Both the position numbers and the translations under genes were made by a program. From contig CM057461.1 of assembly GCA_030035585.1 (NCBI GenBank), positions 166,109,624 to 166,173,623 on the forward strand: DNA of 64,000 nucleotides, written 5' to 3'. The stretch comes from Dugong dugon. Its lineage: Eukaryota > Chordata > Mammalia > Sirenia > Dugongidae. The notes beneath the pieces were generated by a model. The model saw only the letters and a list, made by a program, of their open reading frames with translations, had not been told where the DNA came from and made no database searches. Shown here piece by piece: positions 36,867 to 48,660 of this stretch. Numbering within the stretch: position 1 is the first letter of the stretch; every line of letters begins with the position of its first letter.

Positions 36867-37512
36867 TTATTTATTTATAAATTGTACTTCAGGTGAAGGC
36901 TTACAGAACAAATAGTTTCTCATGAAACAGTAGTACACATAATGTTTTATGACACTGGTTAACAACCCCACAACATGTCAACCCTCTAACTTCTCAACCT
37001 TTTTTTTCTGGTGAAAATACACATAGCCAAACATACACCGTTTCAAAAATTTCTACATGCACAGTTCAGTGACATTGACTACGCTCTTCCAATTGTGCTG
37101 CTATTCTCACTTAAGAGGAAGGCTTACAGAACAAAATAGTTTCTCATATAACAGTTACTACACATGTTGCCCTATGACAATGGTTAACAATCTCACAACA
37201 CATCAACAATATCCTTACTCAACCTTGGGTTCCCTATCACCAGCTTCCTTGTCCCCTTCTGCCTTCTGGCCCTTGTCACTGGACTACTACTGTACCTCAT
37301 TAGTCCCATTTGGTTTTACGGGGCTGTCCACTCCCAGGCTGAATGGTGAACCTTGGCGATAACTCCACCACTGAGCTAAGAGGGTGTCTGGGGGCCATAC
37401 TCTCGGGGTTTCTCCAGTCTCCTTTAGGCCAGTAAATCGGTCTTTCTTTTTGTGAGTTAGAATTATGTTCTACATCCTTCTCCAGCTCTGTCCAGAACCC
37501 TCTGCTGTGATT
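36867..37512 (-). mobile_element. L1 3' UTR copy, antisense
   Basis: It begins with a (ttta)n tail (the A-rich end in reverse) and carries both 3' UTR modules (ttacagaacaaatagtttct at about 36900 and 37126). It runs to tgtccagaaccctctgctgt. Non-coding; same subfamily as 15350-15880. Confidence 0.9.
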
Positions 37513-37524
37513 CCCTGACCTCTC

Positions 37525-37800
37525 TTCTTTAATGCATCACTGTTAGACTAATCTTCCTTAAAGACTCTTTTCCTGTCATGCTTCTGCTCAAAAACCCACA
37601 TCAGTTCCCCGTGACATTCTGCATTAAGTACAACTGTTCATCAAATAATTTCAGACCCTCTCTGACATGACCTCAACCTAAGTTTTCAACCTTATCTTCT
37701 ACCTTTCAATCAACCTAAACTACTATTCTCCAAAAACAAGCCATGATTTCCTAACTTGTTCTTTGTTCATGTTTTTCAACCTGATTGCAATATTTCAACT
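37525..37800 (+). repeat. L2 LINE fragment, sense
   Basis: The order gactaatcttccttaaagac, atgcttctgctcaaaaaccc, tcagttccccgtgacattct is the sense L2 region upstream of its 3' end. Confidence 0.65.
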
Positions 37801-38029
37801 TGCAAAGTGACAGCATACATGTCTCTCTCTCCGAAAAATACTACTGAAATAATAGTAAACAATTAGAAAAGGGGATAAACTCATAAAGGCACTGAGACTA
37901 GGAGACAGTAAAGGAATTAACAAACCAGAGGTTTTGGCAAATTCCTGGAAGACAGAAAACAGGTAGAATCATACAGGCAGATGAACCACAGCACCAGGGG
38001 TCACAGCTCAGAGCAAGCATTTTTATTCA

Positions 38030-38655
38030 ACTTTAACTCAAGAATATTTATTAAGCACATACTATGTGTCAATTACTGCTCTAGAAGCTCAAGCTATAGC
38101 TATAAAGAAAAGAAAAGGAAAAAAAAAAGTGAGGGACCTGCTCTGGCTGAGCTTACATTATAGTCAGGGAAAGAGATATTAAACAATCACAAAATAACAA
38201 AAAATTAGTGACAGGTGCAGTGCACATAATTAAATTAGGGTTGTGGGCAGAGTGTCCAGGTAGCTAGCTGCTTTGGATTTGGTGAGGAGGGAAAGCCTCT
38301 CTGAGTAGTGACATTTAAACTGAAACATGAGTGACATGAAGAATCAGACATGCAAAGATGAAAGAGAAGAGTATCTGAAGTAGAGGGGACAAGCTTGGGG
38401 TGTCATGGAACAGAAAGAAAGGTCAGTCTGATGGGATAAGAGGGAGAGTGATGCGATGAGCGAGGTAAGAAGGGGCCAGATCATGCAAGGATTTGTAGCC
38501 AAGAAGAGGAGCTTGGATTTTATTTTAAGGAAGACCATGGGAGAGCAATGAGAAGTCATCCTCACAAAAGGCTGTAGCAGAGAGGTGGGGACCATTTTTA
38601 AAGCAGTCAGAGGGTAGAGTGGGAAAAAGGATAGGTATGGGAAAAAAGATGATCT
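38030..38655 (-). repeat. L2 LINE fragment, antisense
   Basis: The order gaatatttattaagcacata, ctatgtgtcaattactgctc, gagcttacattatagtcagg, gatcatgcaaggatttgtag, gcttggattttattttaagg is a long L2 antisense copy. The opposite-strand 118-codon frame is chance. Confidence 0.75.
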
Positions 38656-38724
38656 GTGGAAGAACAATCCCCACTCCTCATGCCAAAACTCCTCATGCAT
38701 TTGCTCCCAGGTTGAATGAAGCTA

Positions 38725-40919
38725 AGAAGCCCTGATTGCACAGTGGTTAAAGCACTCAGCTGCTAACCATAAGGTCGGATGTTTGAACCCACCAGCCACT
38801 CTGTGGGAGAAAGATGTAGTGGTCTGCTTCCATAAAGATTTACAGCCTTACCCATCTACAGGCAACTGATATTTGACAAAGGGTCGAAGCTCATTAAATG
38901 GCAAAAAGACAGTCTAACAAATGGTGCCGGCATAAGAGGATGTCCATCTGCAAAAAAAACGAAACAGGATCCACACCTCACACCATACACAAAAACTAAC
39001 TCAAAATGGATCAAAGACCTAAATATAAAACCTAAAATAATAAAGATCATGGAAGAAAAAATAGGGAGAATGCTATAGGGACAATCCTAATACATGCCAT
39101 AAACTTGGTAACTGGGAGCTCCTAAAAATTAAACATGCTCATCAAAAGAGTAAAAAGAGACCCTACAGACTGGGAAAAAATTTTTGGTTATGACGAATCC
39201 AACAAAGGTCTAATCTCTAAAATCTATAAAAATACTTCAACACTTCAACAAAAAAAAGACAAATAATCCAATTAAAAAATGGGCAATGGACATGAACAAA
39301 CACTTCAACAAAAAGGACATTCAGGTGGGTAGCAGACATATGAACACATGCTTGCAATCATTAGCCATTAGAGAAATGCAAATTAGAACAACAATGAGAT
39401 ACCATCTCACCCCGATAATACTGGCATAACCAAAAAAATACAGAAAATGATAATTGTTGGAGAGGTTGCTAGGAGACTGGAACTCTTATGTACTGCTGGT
39501 GGGAATGTAAAATGGTACAACCACTATGGAAAACAATATGGCACCTCCTTAAAAAGCTAGAAATAGAAATACCATACGATCCAGCAATCTCACTCCTAAG
39601 AATATATCCTAGAGAAATAACAGTCGTCACAAGAATAGACATATGCACACCTATGTTCACTGCAGCAATATGCACAATAGCAAAAGGATGGAAACAAGCT
39701 ATGTGCCCATCAACAGATGAATGGACAAACTATGGGATGTACACACAATGGAATACTATGCAACAATAAAGAAGGAGGAATCCGAAAAACATGTCACAAC
39801 GTGGATGAATCTGGAAGACATTACACTGAGTAAAATAAGTCAATCACAAAATAACAAATATTGTATGAGACCACTATTATAACAACTCAAGAAAAGGTTT
39901 ACATACAGAAAAAAAACAATCTTTGATGGTTAGAAGGAGAGGGATGGGGAGAGGAAATCACTAACTAAGGATAGTAGATAAGTGTCAACTTTGGTGAAGG
40001 GAAAGACAACACACAATATATGGGAAGTCAGCACAACTTGACCAAGGCAAAGTCCTAGACACATCCAAACACCTTGAGGGACCGAGTTACTGGGGCTGAG
40101 GGCTGGGGACCATAGTCTTGGGGGACATCTAGGTCAACTGGCATAAAATAGTTCATTAAGAAAATGTTCTACATCCTACTTTGGTGAGTGGTGTCTGGTG
40201 TCTTAAAAGCTTGCGAGTGGCCATCTAAGACACATCTATTGGTCTCATACAGTCTGGAGCAAAGGACAATGAAGAAAACCAAAGACACAAAGAAATATTA
40301 GCCCAAAGGACTAAATGACCACGTGAAGCACAGCATCCACCAGCGTCAGCCTAGAAGAACTAGACTGTGCCCAGCTACCACTACCGACTGCTCTGACAGG
40401 GATCACAATAGACAGTCCCAGACAGAGCAGGAGAAAAATGTAGAACAAAATTCAAATTCACAAAAAACACCAGATTTACTGGTCTGACAGAGACTAAAGG
40501 TACCCCCGAGACTAGAGCCCCTGGACACCCTGCTAACTCAGAACTAAAGCAACTCCCAAAGCCCATTTTCAGCCAAAGATTAGACAGGCCTATAAAACAA
40601 ACAATTACACGTTAGGAATGTGCTTCTTAATTCAATCAAATATACAAGACCAAATGGGCAACTCCTGCCCAAAAGCAAGACAAGAAAGCAGGAAGCGACA
40701 TGAAAACTGGACGAATGGACACAGGGAACCTGGGATTGCAATGAATGTCACAAGACAATCAGTGTATAAATTTTTGAATGACAAACTAACTTGCGCTGTA
40801 AACTTTAACCTAAAGCACAATAAAATTATTTAAAAAGAAAAAGATTTATAGCATTGGAAACCCCATAGGAGAGTTCTGCTCTGTCCTATAGGGTCACTCT
40901 GAGTCGGAATTGAGTGAGT
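38725..40919 (+). mobile_element. AfroSINE, long variant, split by an L1
   Basis: The SINE head and middle lie at 38725-38849 (tgcacagtggttaaagcact to cataaagatttacagcctt). The body and tail resume at 40856-40919 (ggaaaccccataggagagtt to tcactctgagtcggaattga). The outer duplication ttgaatgaagcta is perfect (38712-38724 and 40920-40932), which proves the two halves are one insertion. Confidence 0.95.
38850..40839 (+). mobile_element. 5'-truncated L1 nested in an AfroSINE
   Basis: A 1990-bp insertion flanked by a 16-bp duplication of SINE sequence (38834-38849, aaagatttacagcctt; 40840-40855, aaagatttatagcatt; two mismatches). It contains the end of L1 ORF2. The frame at 39488-39769 reads [20 protein letters not shown], then PYDPAISLL and CPSTDEW, the standard L1 ORF2 C-terminus. 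A 3' UTR of about 900 bp follows, ending taaagcacaataaaattatt and an A-rich tail. ORF2 is truncated and carries frameshifts. Its last about 250 bp differ from the other L1 3' UTRs here. Confidence 0.94.
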
Positions 40920-41195
40920 TTGAATGAAGCTAGAAAAAACAACCTCCTCAAGCCTGGGCTGCAAATTTAAATGTCTACAGGAGTCAGGTGGCCAATACAA
41001 ATACCAGCGGTAGCCAGATGCCAGCCAAAAGGGAGTAGTGGGGCTGGAGAACTGGGGGTTGGGGGGTGGGGAGGAGTGCACACTTTAGCTAAGCACAAAT
41101 TTAAAAAAAAAAGTTTATTCTGGACCTAAATAGCGGTGGTGGTGGCATACCTTATGAATATACTAAAACCACTGAATTGTACATTTTTAAAGGTT

Positions 41196-41236
41196 ACCAA
41201 CAACCCAATGCTGATTCATAGCGACTCTTACTGTTA
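41196..41236 (-). mobile_element. AfroSINE tail fragment
   Basis: The string ccaacaacccaatgctgatt-catagcgactctta is the antisense SINE/RTE tail only, about 40 bp. Confidence 0.5.
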
Positions 41237-42415
41237 TATATATGAACTATAACTCAAAAAAACTAAAAAAAGTTTAAGTGTTGTGCCAGTTAAACAAAAG
41301 AAGAGTTAGATACTACTTCCTCTGAGAAGTCCATGAACTTTGTACTCTTTATGGCATTTGCAGCCAATCAGCCTTATGTCATACGGTGGTTATTTGTGCT
41401 CTTGACTTATCACTCTCCACACCCAACTAGGTTGCAAACTTCTGGAAAGGGAGAGACCATATGGTCTGCATTTTCACCCCAGAGCAACTAGCACAGGCCA
41501 TATTCTTTCTTGATCTGAATTTCAACTTTTTTTCTGCCATACATTTCTAATTTAAGATGACTGAAAGCTAAAGACTACCAAAATAAAGATGCATTTCTTT
41601 TTTTAAAAAATGTCCGATTTATCTGATTCACAATAAATACTAATTTAAAGAAACCAATATATTTAAAATCAATTTCATTATCAACAGAGAAAAGGCTTAG
41701 AAAAATCAGAGAAAATTCTACAACATATTTTAGCTTCAGCAGAGTACTTTTATGTCTATGAGGCTATTTCTAGAGATGATTCAATAGCTATGCAATAACA
41801 TAACCCACTTATAAAAATTAACAAATGAATATTAGTAAGAGTTCCTTTAAGTGACAGAAACCCAACTCAAACTAGTTTTAAGGAAAGAATCTTTTCAAAT
41901 TTAAAGCATAAGCAAGTTCATGAATACATTTATCAGTGCCTCTCTTCTCAACTTCCTTCATCTCCCTAATCTCCTTTCCAAGGTTTCATCCCCAAATCCT
42001 CTTGTTTTACATCTCTATCTCTATGGATCATCCTTCTCCATCAATATGTCCCACCAATTCTCTAAGCATCCCTCAAAGGAGCTACTCCCAACTCCTACAT
42101 ACCAAAAACCAAAATCCACTGAGTTGCCAAAAAAGATATTTAGAATTAACAAGATGTCTGGACAGAAACTCGAGGTTGGGGAGAAATCGCTCTACTGGTA
42201 AATCCCATATACAGTAGTTGTCTCTCCATCAGTGCATGTCTTACTATTTCATTCTAGCAGGAGTCAGAAATCTAACCAGGAATGGATCATTATTCCTGAC
42301 ATTAACCATACAATAAACTGAAATAAATATGATTTACTGGTCACCTGTGACTACAGTCACAAGAGACACTCCCAATGAGAACTATCTAGGCCTGATCAAC
42401 CACAAGAACCATTGC
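41237..42415. other. Unassigned intergenic or intronic sequence
   Basis: AT-rich to 41800, then a C/T-rich block (41920-42200) with two overlapping 93-codon frames that look accidental: low complexity, no family match, no start context of note. No repeat assigned. Confidence 0.4.
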
Positions 42416-43880
42416 TGTTAGCTGTTGTTAGGTGCCATCAAGTTGGTTCCTATTCATAGTGACCCTACATACGACAGAATAAAACACTGCCCAATCCTGT
42501 GCCATTCTCACAATCGTTATGCTTAAGCCCATTGTTGCAGCCACTGTGTCAATCCATCTCATTGAGGGTCTTCCTCTTTTTCGCTAACTTTCTACTTTAC
42601 CAAGCATGATGTTCTTCTCCAGGGATTGGTCCCTCCTGATAACATGTCCAAAGTACATGAGATGCAGTCTTGCCATCCTCGCTTCTAAGGAGTATTCTGG
42701 CTGTACTTCTTCCAAGACAGGTTTGTTCTTTCTTCTGGCAGACCATGGTATATTCAACATTTTTCACCAACACCGTAATTCAAAGGCATCAATTCTACTT
42801 TGGTCTTCCTCCAAAGGAACTCTTACTAATATTCCTCCACATTGTCCAGCTTTCACATGCATATCAGGCCACTGAAAACATCATGGCTCGGGTCAGGTGC
42901 ACCTTAGTCCTTAAAGTGAAATCTCTGCTTTTTAACATGTAAAAAAAAATCTTTCTCAGATTTGCCCAGTGCAATGTGTTGTTTGATTTCTTGACTGCTG
43001 CTTCCATGGGCATTGATTGTGGATCCAAGTGAAATGAAATCCTTGACAACTTCAATCTTTTCTCCATTTATCATGATGTTGCTTACTGGTCCAGTTGTGA
43101 AGATTTTTGTTTTCTTTATGTTGAGGTGTAATCCATATTCAATTTCTTCATCTTTGGCCTTTGTTGTTGGTGAGTAAATTTGAGTAATAGTCATATTAAC
43201 TGGTCTTCCTTGTAGGCGTATGGATATTATCCTACCACGGACAGGGTTGTACTTCAGGATAGATCTTGCAATGTTCTTTTTGAAGATGAACGTGATGCCA
43301 TTTCTGTTCAATTTGTCATTCCTGAAATAGTAGACCATATGACTGTCTGATTCAAAATGGCCAATACTAGTCCATTTCAGCTCACTAATGCCTAGGATAT
43401 CTATGTTTATGCACTAGACTTCCAATTTTCCTAGATTCATACTTTGTACATTCCCTGTTCTGATTAATAATGGATGTTCGCAACTGTTTCTTCTCATTTT
43501 GAGTTGTGCCACATCAGCAAATTAAGGTCCTGAAAGCTTGATTCCATCCACATCATTACTCTACTTTGAGGAGGCAGCTCTTCCCCAGTTGTATTCAGAG
43601 TGCCCTCCAACCTGAGGGGCTCATCTTCTGGCACTATATCAGACAATGTTCCGCTGCTATTCATAAAGTTTTCACTGGCTAATTCTTTTCAGAAGTAGAT
43701 TGCCAGGTCCTTCCTCTTGGTCTGGAAGTCTGTCTTGGTCTGTCTTGGTCTGGAAGCTCACCTGAAACCTGTCCACCAAGCGTGACCCTGCTAGTATTTG
43801 AAATACCCGTGGCAAAGCTTCCAGTATCACAGCAACATGCAAGCCACCACACTAGGACAAACTGACAGACATGTGGTGGC
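42416..43880 (-). mobile_element. RTE (BovB-like) LINE, near full span but internally deleted
   Basis: Antisense copy from the 3' tail (gctgttgttaggtgccatca) to the 5' end (gccaccacactaggacaaac-tgacagacatgtggtgg). The open frame 43338-42904 holds endonuclease-like sequence (IISIRLQGRPVNMTITQIYS). It then jumps directly to the C-terminal reverse-transcriptase region (HLNIKKTKIF, INGEKIEVVKDFISLGSTIN, SSQEIKQHIALGK). The catalytic RT core is missing, so about 1.5 kb represents an element normally over 3 kb. The 3' part aligns with 20995-21414 and 34175-34677. Confidence 0.88.
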
Positions 43881-44114
43881 CAGAACCATTAGAGATCGTA
43901 TTAAATGACTGATGCTATTTTCAGCCACTAAGTTTTGGGTGATTCACTATGTAGTAACAGATAATGCAACATAGTACTACTGATTGTGAAAAATATTGAG
44001 AGTGGGAACTTGAATAAATTTCTGAGAAAGCTCTATAGGACAAAAAGGATGGCATGCCCAAAGCACTAGTTGGGGAAAACAGTCAAGGATAAGGTACAGA
44101 AGCTTGTAAGATAG
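43881..44114. other. Possible LTR remnant
   Basis: The string cagccactaagttttgggtg-attcactatgtagtaacaga recalls the ends of old mammalian LTR or MER elements, but I cannot assign a family. Confidence 0.3.
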
Positions 44115-44122
44115 TAAAAGGC

Positions 44123-44328
44123 AACCAACCCATTACCACTGAGTCGATTCCAACTCATAGTGAACCTATAGGACAGAGGAGAACTGCCCCATAGGGTTTG
44201 CAAGGCTGTAATCTATATGGAAGCAGCTTGCCAAATCTTTGTCCCGTGGAGCAGCTGGTGGGTTTGAACTGCCAACCTTTCGGTCAGCAGCTGAGTGCTT
44301 AACCACTTCGCCACCAGGGCTCCTTAAA
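44123..44328 (-). mobile_element. AfroSINE, long variant
   Basis: Tail aacccattaccactgagtcg, middle gcaaggctgtaatctatatg, head tttcggtcagcagctgagtg. Flanked by taaaaggc (44115-44122 and 44329-44336). Confidence 0.93.
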
Positions 44329-45689
44329 TAAAAGGCTCTATATATACCATGTGATTTCTCCTTTGTAAAATCCCCAAATCATTAATAAAGTCACTAGATT
44401 TGAGACTCTTGGCTCAGGAAAGGAAGGAAGGAGGTTTGTGCCCACAAGGTCTAAAGGTAAAGGCACACAGGCACAGAGAGAGATGAGACCTTAGGAAATA
44501 AAAGTCATAGAGCGGGAACTCGACATTCACAGGCTAAATGCACCTAAGTCACAAGGGACAGAGGGGTCCCAATTGAATTCTTGGGTTACAAAATTAGCTT
44601 TCCTTTTTGGTTAAAAACAGACCCAGAGGTGGGCTTTTTGTTTGTTTATTTTGTTGTTTTACCACTCTTTATTACTCTATTTTAGAAAATGGGATAAATT
44701 TTCCACAAGTGCAAACTGACACATACTCTATAACAAAAAAATACTACTTTAGGATTGCAGCACCCTTGCTTTTCTCTCAGAAGACCAGAAAGACCAAAGC
44801 TTAAATATTGTTATGGGACAGAATCCTAGCTTCAAGCAGAATTAGCTCTGTGTTTATCTGTACTGAAAAAAATACAGCTTATTTTTCACTTAAAAACTGT
44901 TACCCTTTTTTATTAAAATACAATATTTTCACTCAACAAAACACTTATTTAAAAACTACTATGAATCAGGCACAAGCACAGGGAATATAGATTTTAAGAG
45001 CAGACATGGTCCCTGATCTCATGTAGTCAAAATATTTTCTAAAACTCTAAGAATAGAACTTCTATATTCTTTGCATTTAAAATTAATGTGTTTACATGTT
45101 ACATATTTTAAATCTGAAATGTTTTTTCACAATACACACACGTACAGAGCAAGGGAGGGCAAGCAAGGGGAGACGATTTTTTAAAAGAAATCAAATTATG
45201 TAACAATGATACATTCATCCTTCTCAAAGTAAATAATTTCTACTCTTAGAAAATAAGCAGTCATCAAAATAGCTGCTGAAATTTTTTTAAAAAACCTAGA
45301 TATTATATTTTTATTTAACTATACATGGTTACCAAAAATTAAGTACGTTCTCAAAAAAGCTCACAGGAAGTAAAGCAGTTCTGTTAGCCAAATAATTACC
45401 TTATCTATGCAGATGTCACAACATAGGAGTTAATGTATTTTGGGCAATTCTCCAGTATCAATGTTACGGCCCGGATAGCTAACATTTTTTGGAGAAAACA
45501 CTTTTATCCAACTATGAATAAATATAAACAACAATGCTTTTATTCAAAATTCTTTTAAAAAAAACAAACAAACTTTAATTTGTGATTGGAAAACATTTCT
45601 TAATGGATATTTGCATGAATACAATTTCCATGAATAAAAAGTTTCACTACAGAACCTCACACTTTTATGAAATGTACTAAAGAAAAATA

Positions 45690-46455
45690 TTCATTTTATA
45701 CCCATCAAATTGGCAAAAATTAGTAAATCTGATAAAATCAGGGATTGGGAAGGATGTGGAACAACTGGAACATTGCTGGTAGGGGCATTTACTCCTTATC
45801 ACTTTGGAGAGTTATTCGTTAAACATCTAGCAAATCTGGGAATTATACGTGGTGTAAACAGTTAATATACCCAGCTGCTAATCCAAAAGGTGGAGGGTCA
45901 AGTCCACCCAGAGGCACCCTGGAAGAAAGGCCCAGTGATCTATTTCCAAAAAATTGGCCACTGAAAACCCTATGGAGCACAGTTATACTCACACACATGG
46001 GGTCAACCATGAGTCAGAATTGACTCAATGGCAAGTATTTTTTTCCCCATGTTTTATATTTTGGTTTAAAGAGTTTCAAAATTAAAAATGGAAATTTATT
46101 GTGAAAAGATATTTGTGTATAAGTATGCTCATCAAAGCTAAGCATAAAAAAAAAAAAAAACTGGGGAGTAGGGTGGGGTGGGGAGAAGGTCCATCCTGGA
46201 TTGCAATGCACGTGTTGTGAATTATTCATAAATCATTTAATGTCATGGGAAAATGCTAATAATATAAGTTAAAATAATAGAACTAAACTGCACATACAGT
46301 AATGAGATATGTAAATATAAACACACATATACATGAGAAAATATGCCAAAAATTTACCTGTAATCATTCCTGGGTGGTAGAATTACATTTTATTTTCTTC
46401 CTTATACATTTCTATTTTTGCATATTTCCAATAATCTTAAAAATGAAAGGAGGAA
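45690..46455 (+). repeat. Ancient L1 3' end, interrupted by an AfroSINE
   Basis: The strings cccatcaaattggcaaaaat, ggaaggatgtggaacaactg and cattgctggtaggggcattt are the L1 ORF2 3' region. After the SINE, old L1 3' UTR strings follow (tcctgggtggtagaattaca, acatttctatttttgcatat). Diverged and non-coding. Confidence 0.65.
45843..46036 (+). mobile_element. AfroSINE, long variant, diverged
   Basis: Head gtgtaaacagttaatatacc, middle aggcccagtgatctatttcc, tail ccatgagtcagaattgactc-aatggcaagt. Ends in a T-rich tract. Confidence 0.87.
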
Positions 46456-47100
46456 AAAAACAAGCTACAAAATGTAAAAATGAAAATTTTTTAGTAAAAA
46501 AAATTATGCCCCAAATAAACCATTCTACTTCTGATTCTAAAAATATCAGACTATGTTAATAAAGATAAGCCTCTTTAAATATTAATATCCACCACCACAC
46601 AATCCAAAAGAATTGTGGCAATAGCTATACAGCTGTAAACTTCTGCTTTTATGTTTCTAAAGATATCTGTTTTAGTCTCCTTTATCTCTAGCGTTGTCAC
46701 GTAAGTATTGATGGTCCCTTTACAGGTGCATTAGATAATGGTATCATATGGAAAATCTCCATACTAAGTCTAATATTATATCATTAAATTAGCATGTATA
46801 AATAATAATTTGGTTGTAAGAAATGATACAAATAAAACAGCATGCAGTGTTTGTTTATATAATTCCAAAGCATTTCCTCATAAAATAATATGATTTATTC
46901 ATTACAAAATAAAATGACAGCCTAAGAGGGGTTAGATAATAACCCAGGACATAACAGAATATGTAAAATTAAAGACAAAGAGAAATAACCTTGACGTTCC
47001 CATAACTCTCAATGACTAACATATCTCTAGGATGAAAACACTCTATCGAAATATGCATAAAATACCAGAATGATAACATCAAGGATTTGTATTTCTCTAC

Positions 47101-47144
47101 CCATCCATCCATCCAGCCATCCAGCCAGCCAGCCAGCCAGTCAG
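47101..47144 (+). repeat. (CCAT)/(CCAG) tetranucleotide repeat
   Basis: A run of ccat units grading into ccag units, 44 bp. Part of or next to an old L1 3' UTR. Confidence 0.9.
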
Positions 47145-47640
47145 CTCTGTTTTGTTGCTTCACAAAAGAGACTGAAAAGGGTACCACAGGGAGATTTTGA
47201 GGTGGCAGTTCTGTATCTTGATTGTAATAGTGGTTACACAATTTACTCATGTGATAAAATGGCAAAGAACTCTAAACACAGATTGTACCAATGTTAATGT
47301 TAACTTCCTGGTATTGATATTATACTATAGTTATGTAAGATGTGGAGCACTGGTGGCACAGTGGTTAAGAGCTATGGCTGCTAACCAAAAGGTCAGGAGT
47401 TCGAATCCACCAATCGCTCCATAGAAACCCTATGGGACAGTTCTACTCTGCCCTATAGGGTCGCTATGGGTCAGTATCGACTCGACAATGACAGGTTTTT
47501 GTTTGGCTTATGTAAGATGTAACCAGTGGGAGAAACTGGGTGAAGAGTACACCAATCTCTAGGCACTATTTTTACAACTTCCTGTAACTCTATAAGTATC
47601 TCTAAATAAAAAACTCAGAGAAAGGCTTTAATGAAAGAAA
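47145..47640 (+). repeat. Ancient L1 3' UTR, split by an AfroSINE
   Basis: The order tctgtatcttgattgtaata, gtggttacacaatttactca, gatattatactatagttatg, then after the SINE gagaaactgggtgaagagta, acaacttcctgtaactctat, tctaaataaaaaactcagag is a classic old L1 3' end. Confidence 0.8.
47344..47507 (+). mobile_element. AfroSINE with exact target-site duplication
   Basis: Head ggtggcacagtggttaagag, box B ggagttcgaatccacc, body atagaaaccctatgggacag, tail tcgctatgggtcagtatcga. Flanked by ttatgtaagatgt at 47331-47343 and 47508-47520, perfect over 13 bp. One of the least diverged copies. Confidence 0.96.
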
Positions 47641-48464
47641 AAGAAAAAAAACTTAAGATCTTCAATAATAACTAAAGTAGATTTTATAAGTATCCACATA
47701 ATGGATAAAATACTTAGAATTTTTGAAATGTAATTAACATTCACAAAAGATGAGTTCTGATTTTGACTAAATTTTCCTACCTTCATAAACAAAGGACAAC
47801 AAGAAATAAAAACTACCAGAGAGAAATCATTCAAGCAAGTAACAGGTTAATAAAAAATACCAAGACTATCATTAAATTATCATGTATTTCTTAAAGAACT
47901 GGTATTACATAAAAGTTATATCCCAAGTTTTGGTTATACACTATTCCTTATATTTCAATTAAACAACTATTTTTCAGCCAGGAGCCAAGAGTTTACAGGA
48001 GTTTACTAACAATTGGGAAGAAAGATGAGCCAACTTCATTGAATTTTCACAGTGGAAATTAACTGTATAAAAATAGAGTAAATTTTCTATAAACAGAGTA
48101 AACTCGAAAGTTGTATCTAGATTCATTCAGATAACACTAGAAACTGAAATCAGGTATCTGATCCCAAGTATTACTGCAGTAATTTTGTTCCTGCATTTGT
48201 TTTTATGAGGAATGTATTTTTCCTGTGTCAAAAGACCAAAACAAATATAACATCAACTGCAAGTAATTTTCATTAGGAATCAGGTCATTTCTGAAAGGAA
48301 AATCAGTGAGATGGATAACCCCAGCCAAACAACACCATTTGACTTCATTCTTTTTCTTAATTTCACTGGCTCATTTTACTTTCTTTATTCCCCATCTTAC
48401 TCTCAATTAGTAAGTATTCCTTGAACACTAGCTGCGCGCTCAGTACCATGAAAGATTGCTGTTG

Positions 48465-48660
48465 TCAGGTGTCATTGAGTCGATTCTGACTGATAGTGAC
48501 CCCATGTGAACTGTTCTCCCATACGGTTTTCTAGGTTGTAATCTTTACGGGAGCAGATTGCCAGGTCTTTTCTCTCACAGAGTTGCTAGGTAAGTTTGAC
48601 CTGCCAACCTTTCAGTTAGCAGCCAAATGCTTAACCATTGTGCCACACTGGCTCGTGTGT
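48465..48660 (-). mobile_element. AfroSINE, long variant
   Basis: Tail gctgttgtcaggtgtcattg, middle taggttgtaatctttacggg, head tttcagttagcagccaaatg. Confidence 0.9.

Noticed and set aside
38344-38700. 118-codon frame on minus
   Set aside because: Lies in L2 sequence; composition is typical of a chance frame.
47101-47144. CRISPR-like array of short repeats
   Set aside because: Simple tetranucleotide repeat in a mammalian genome; no spacers.
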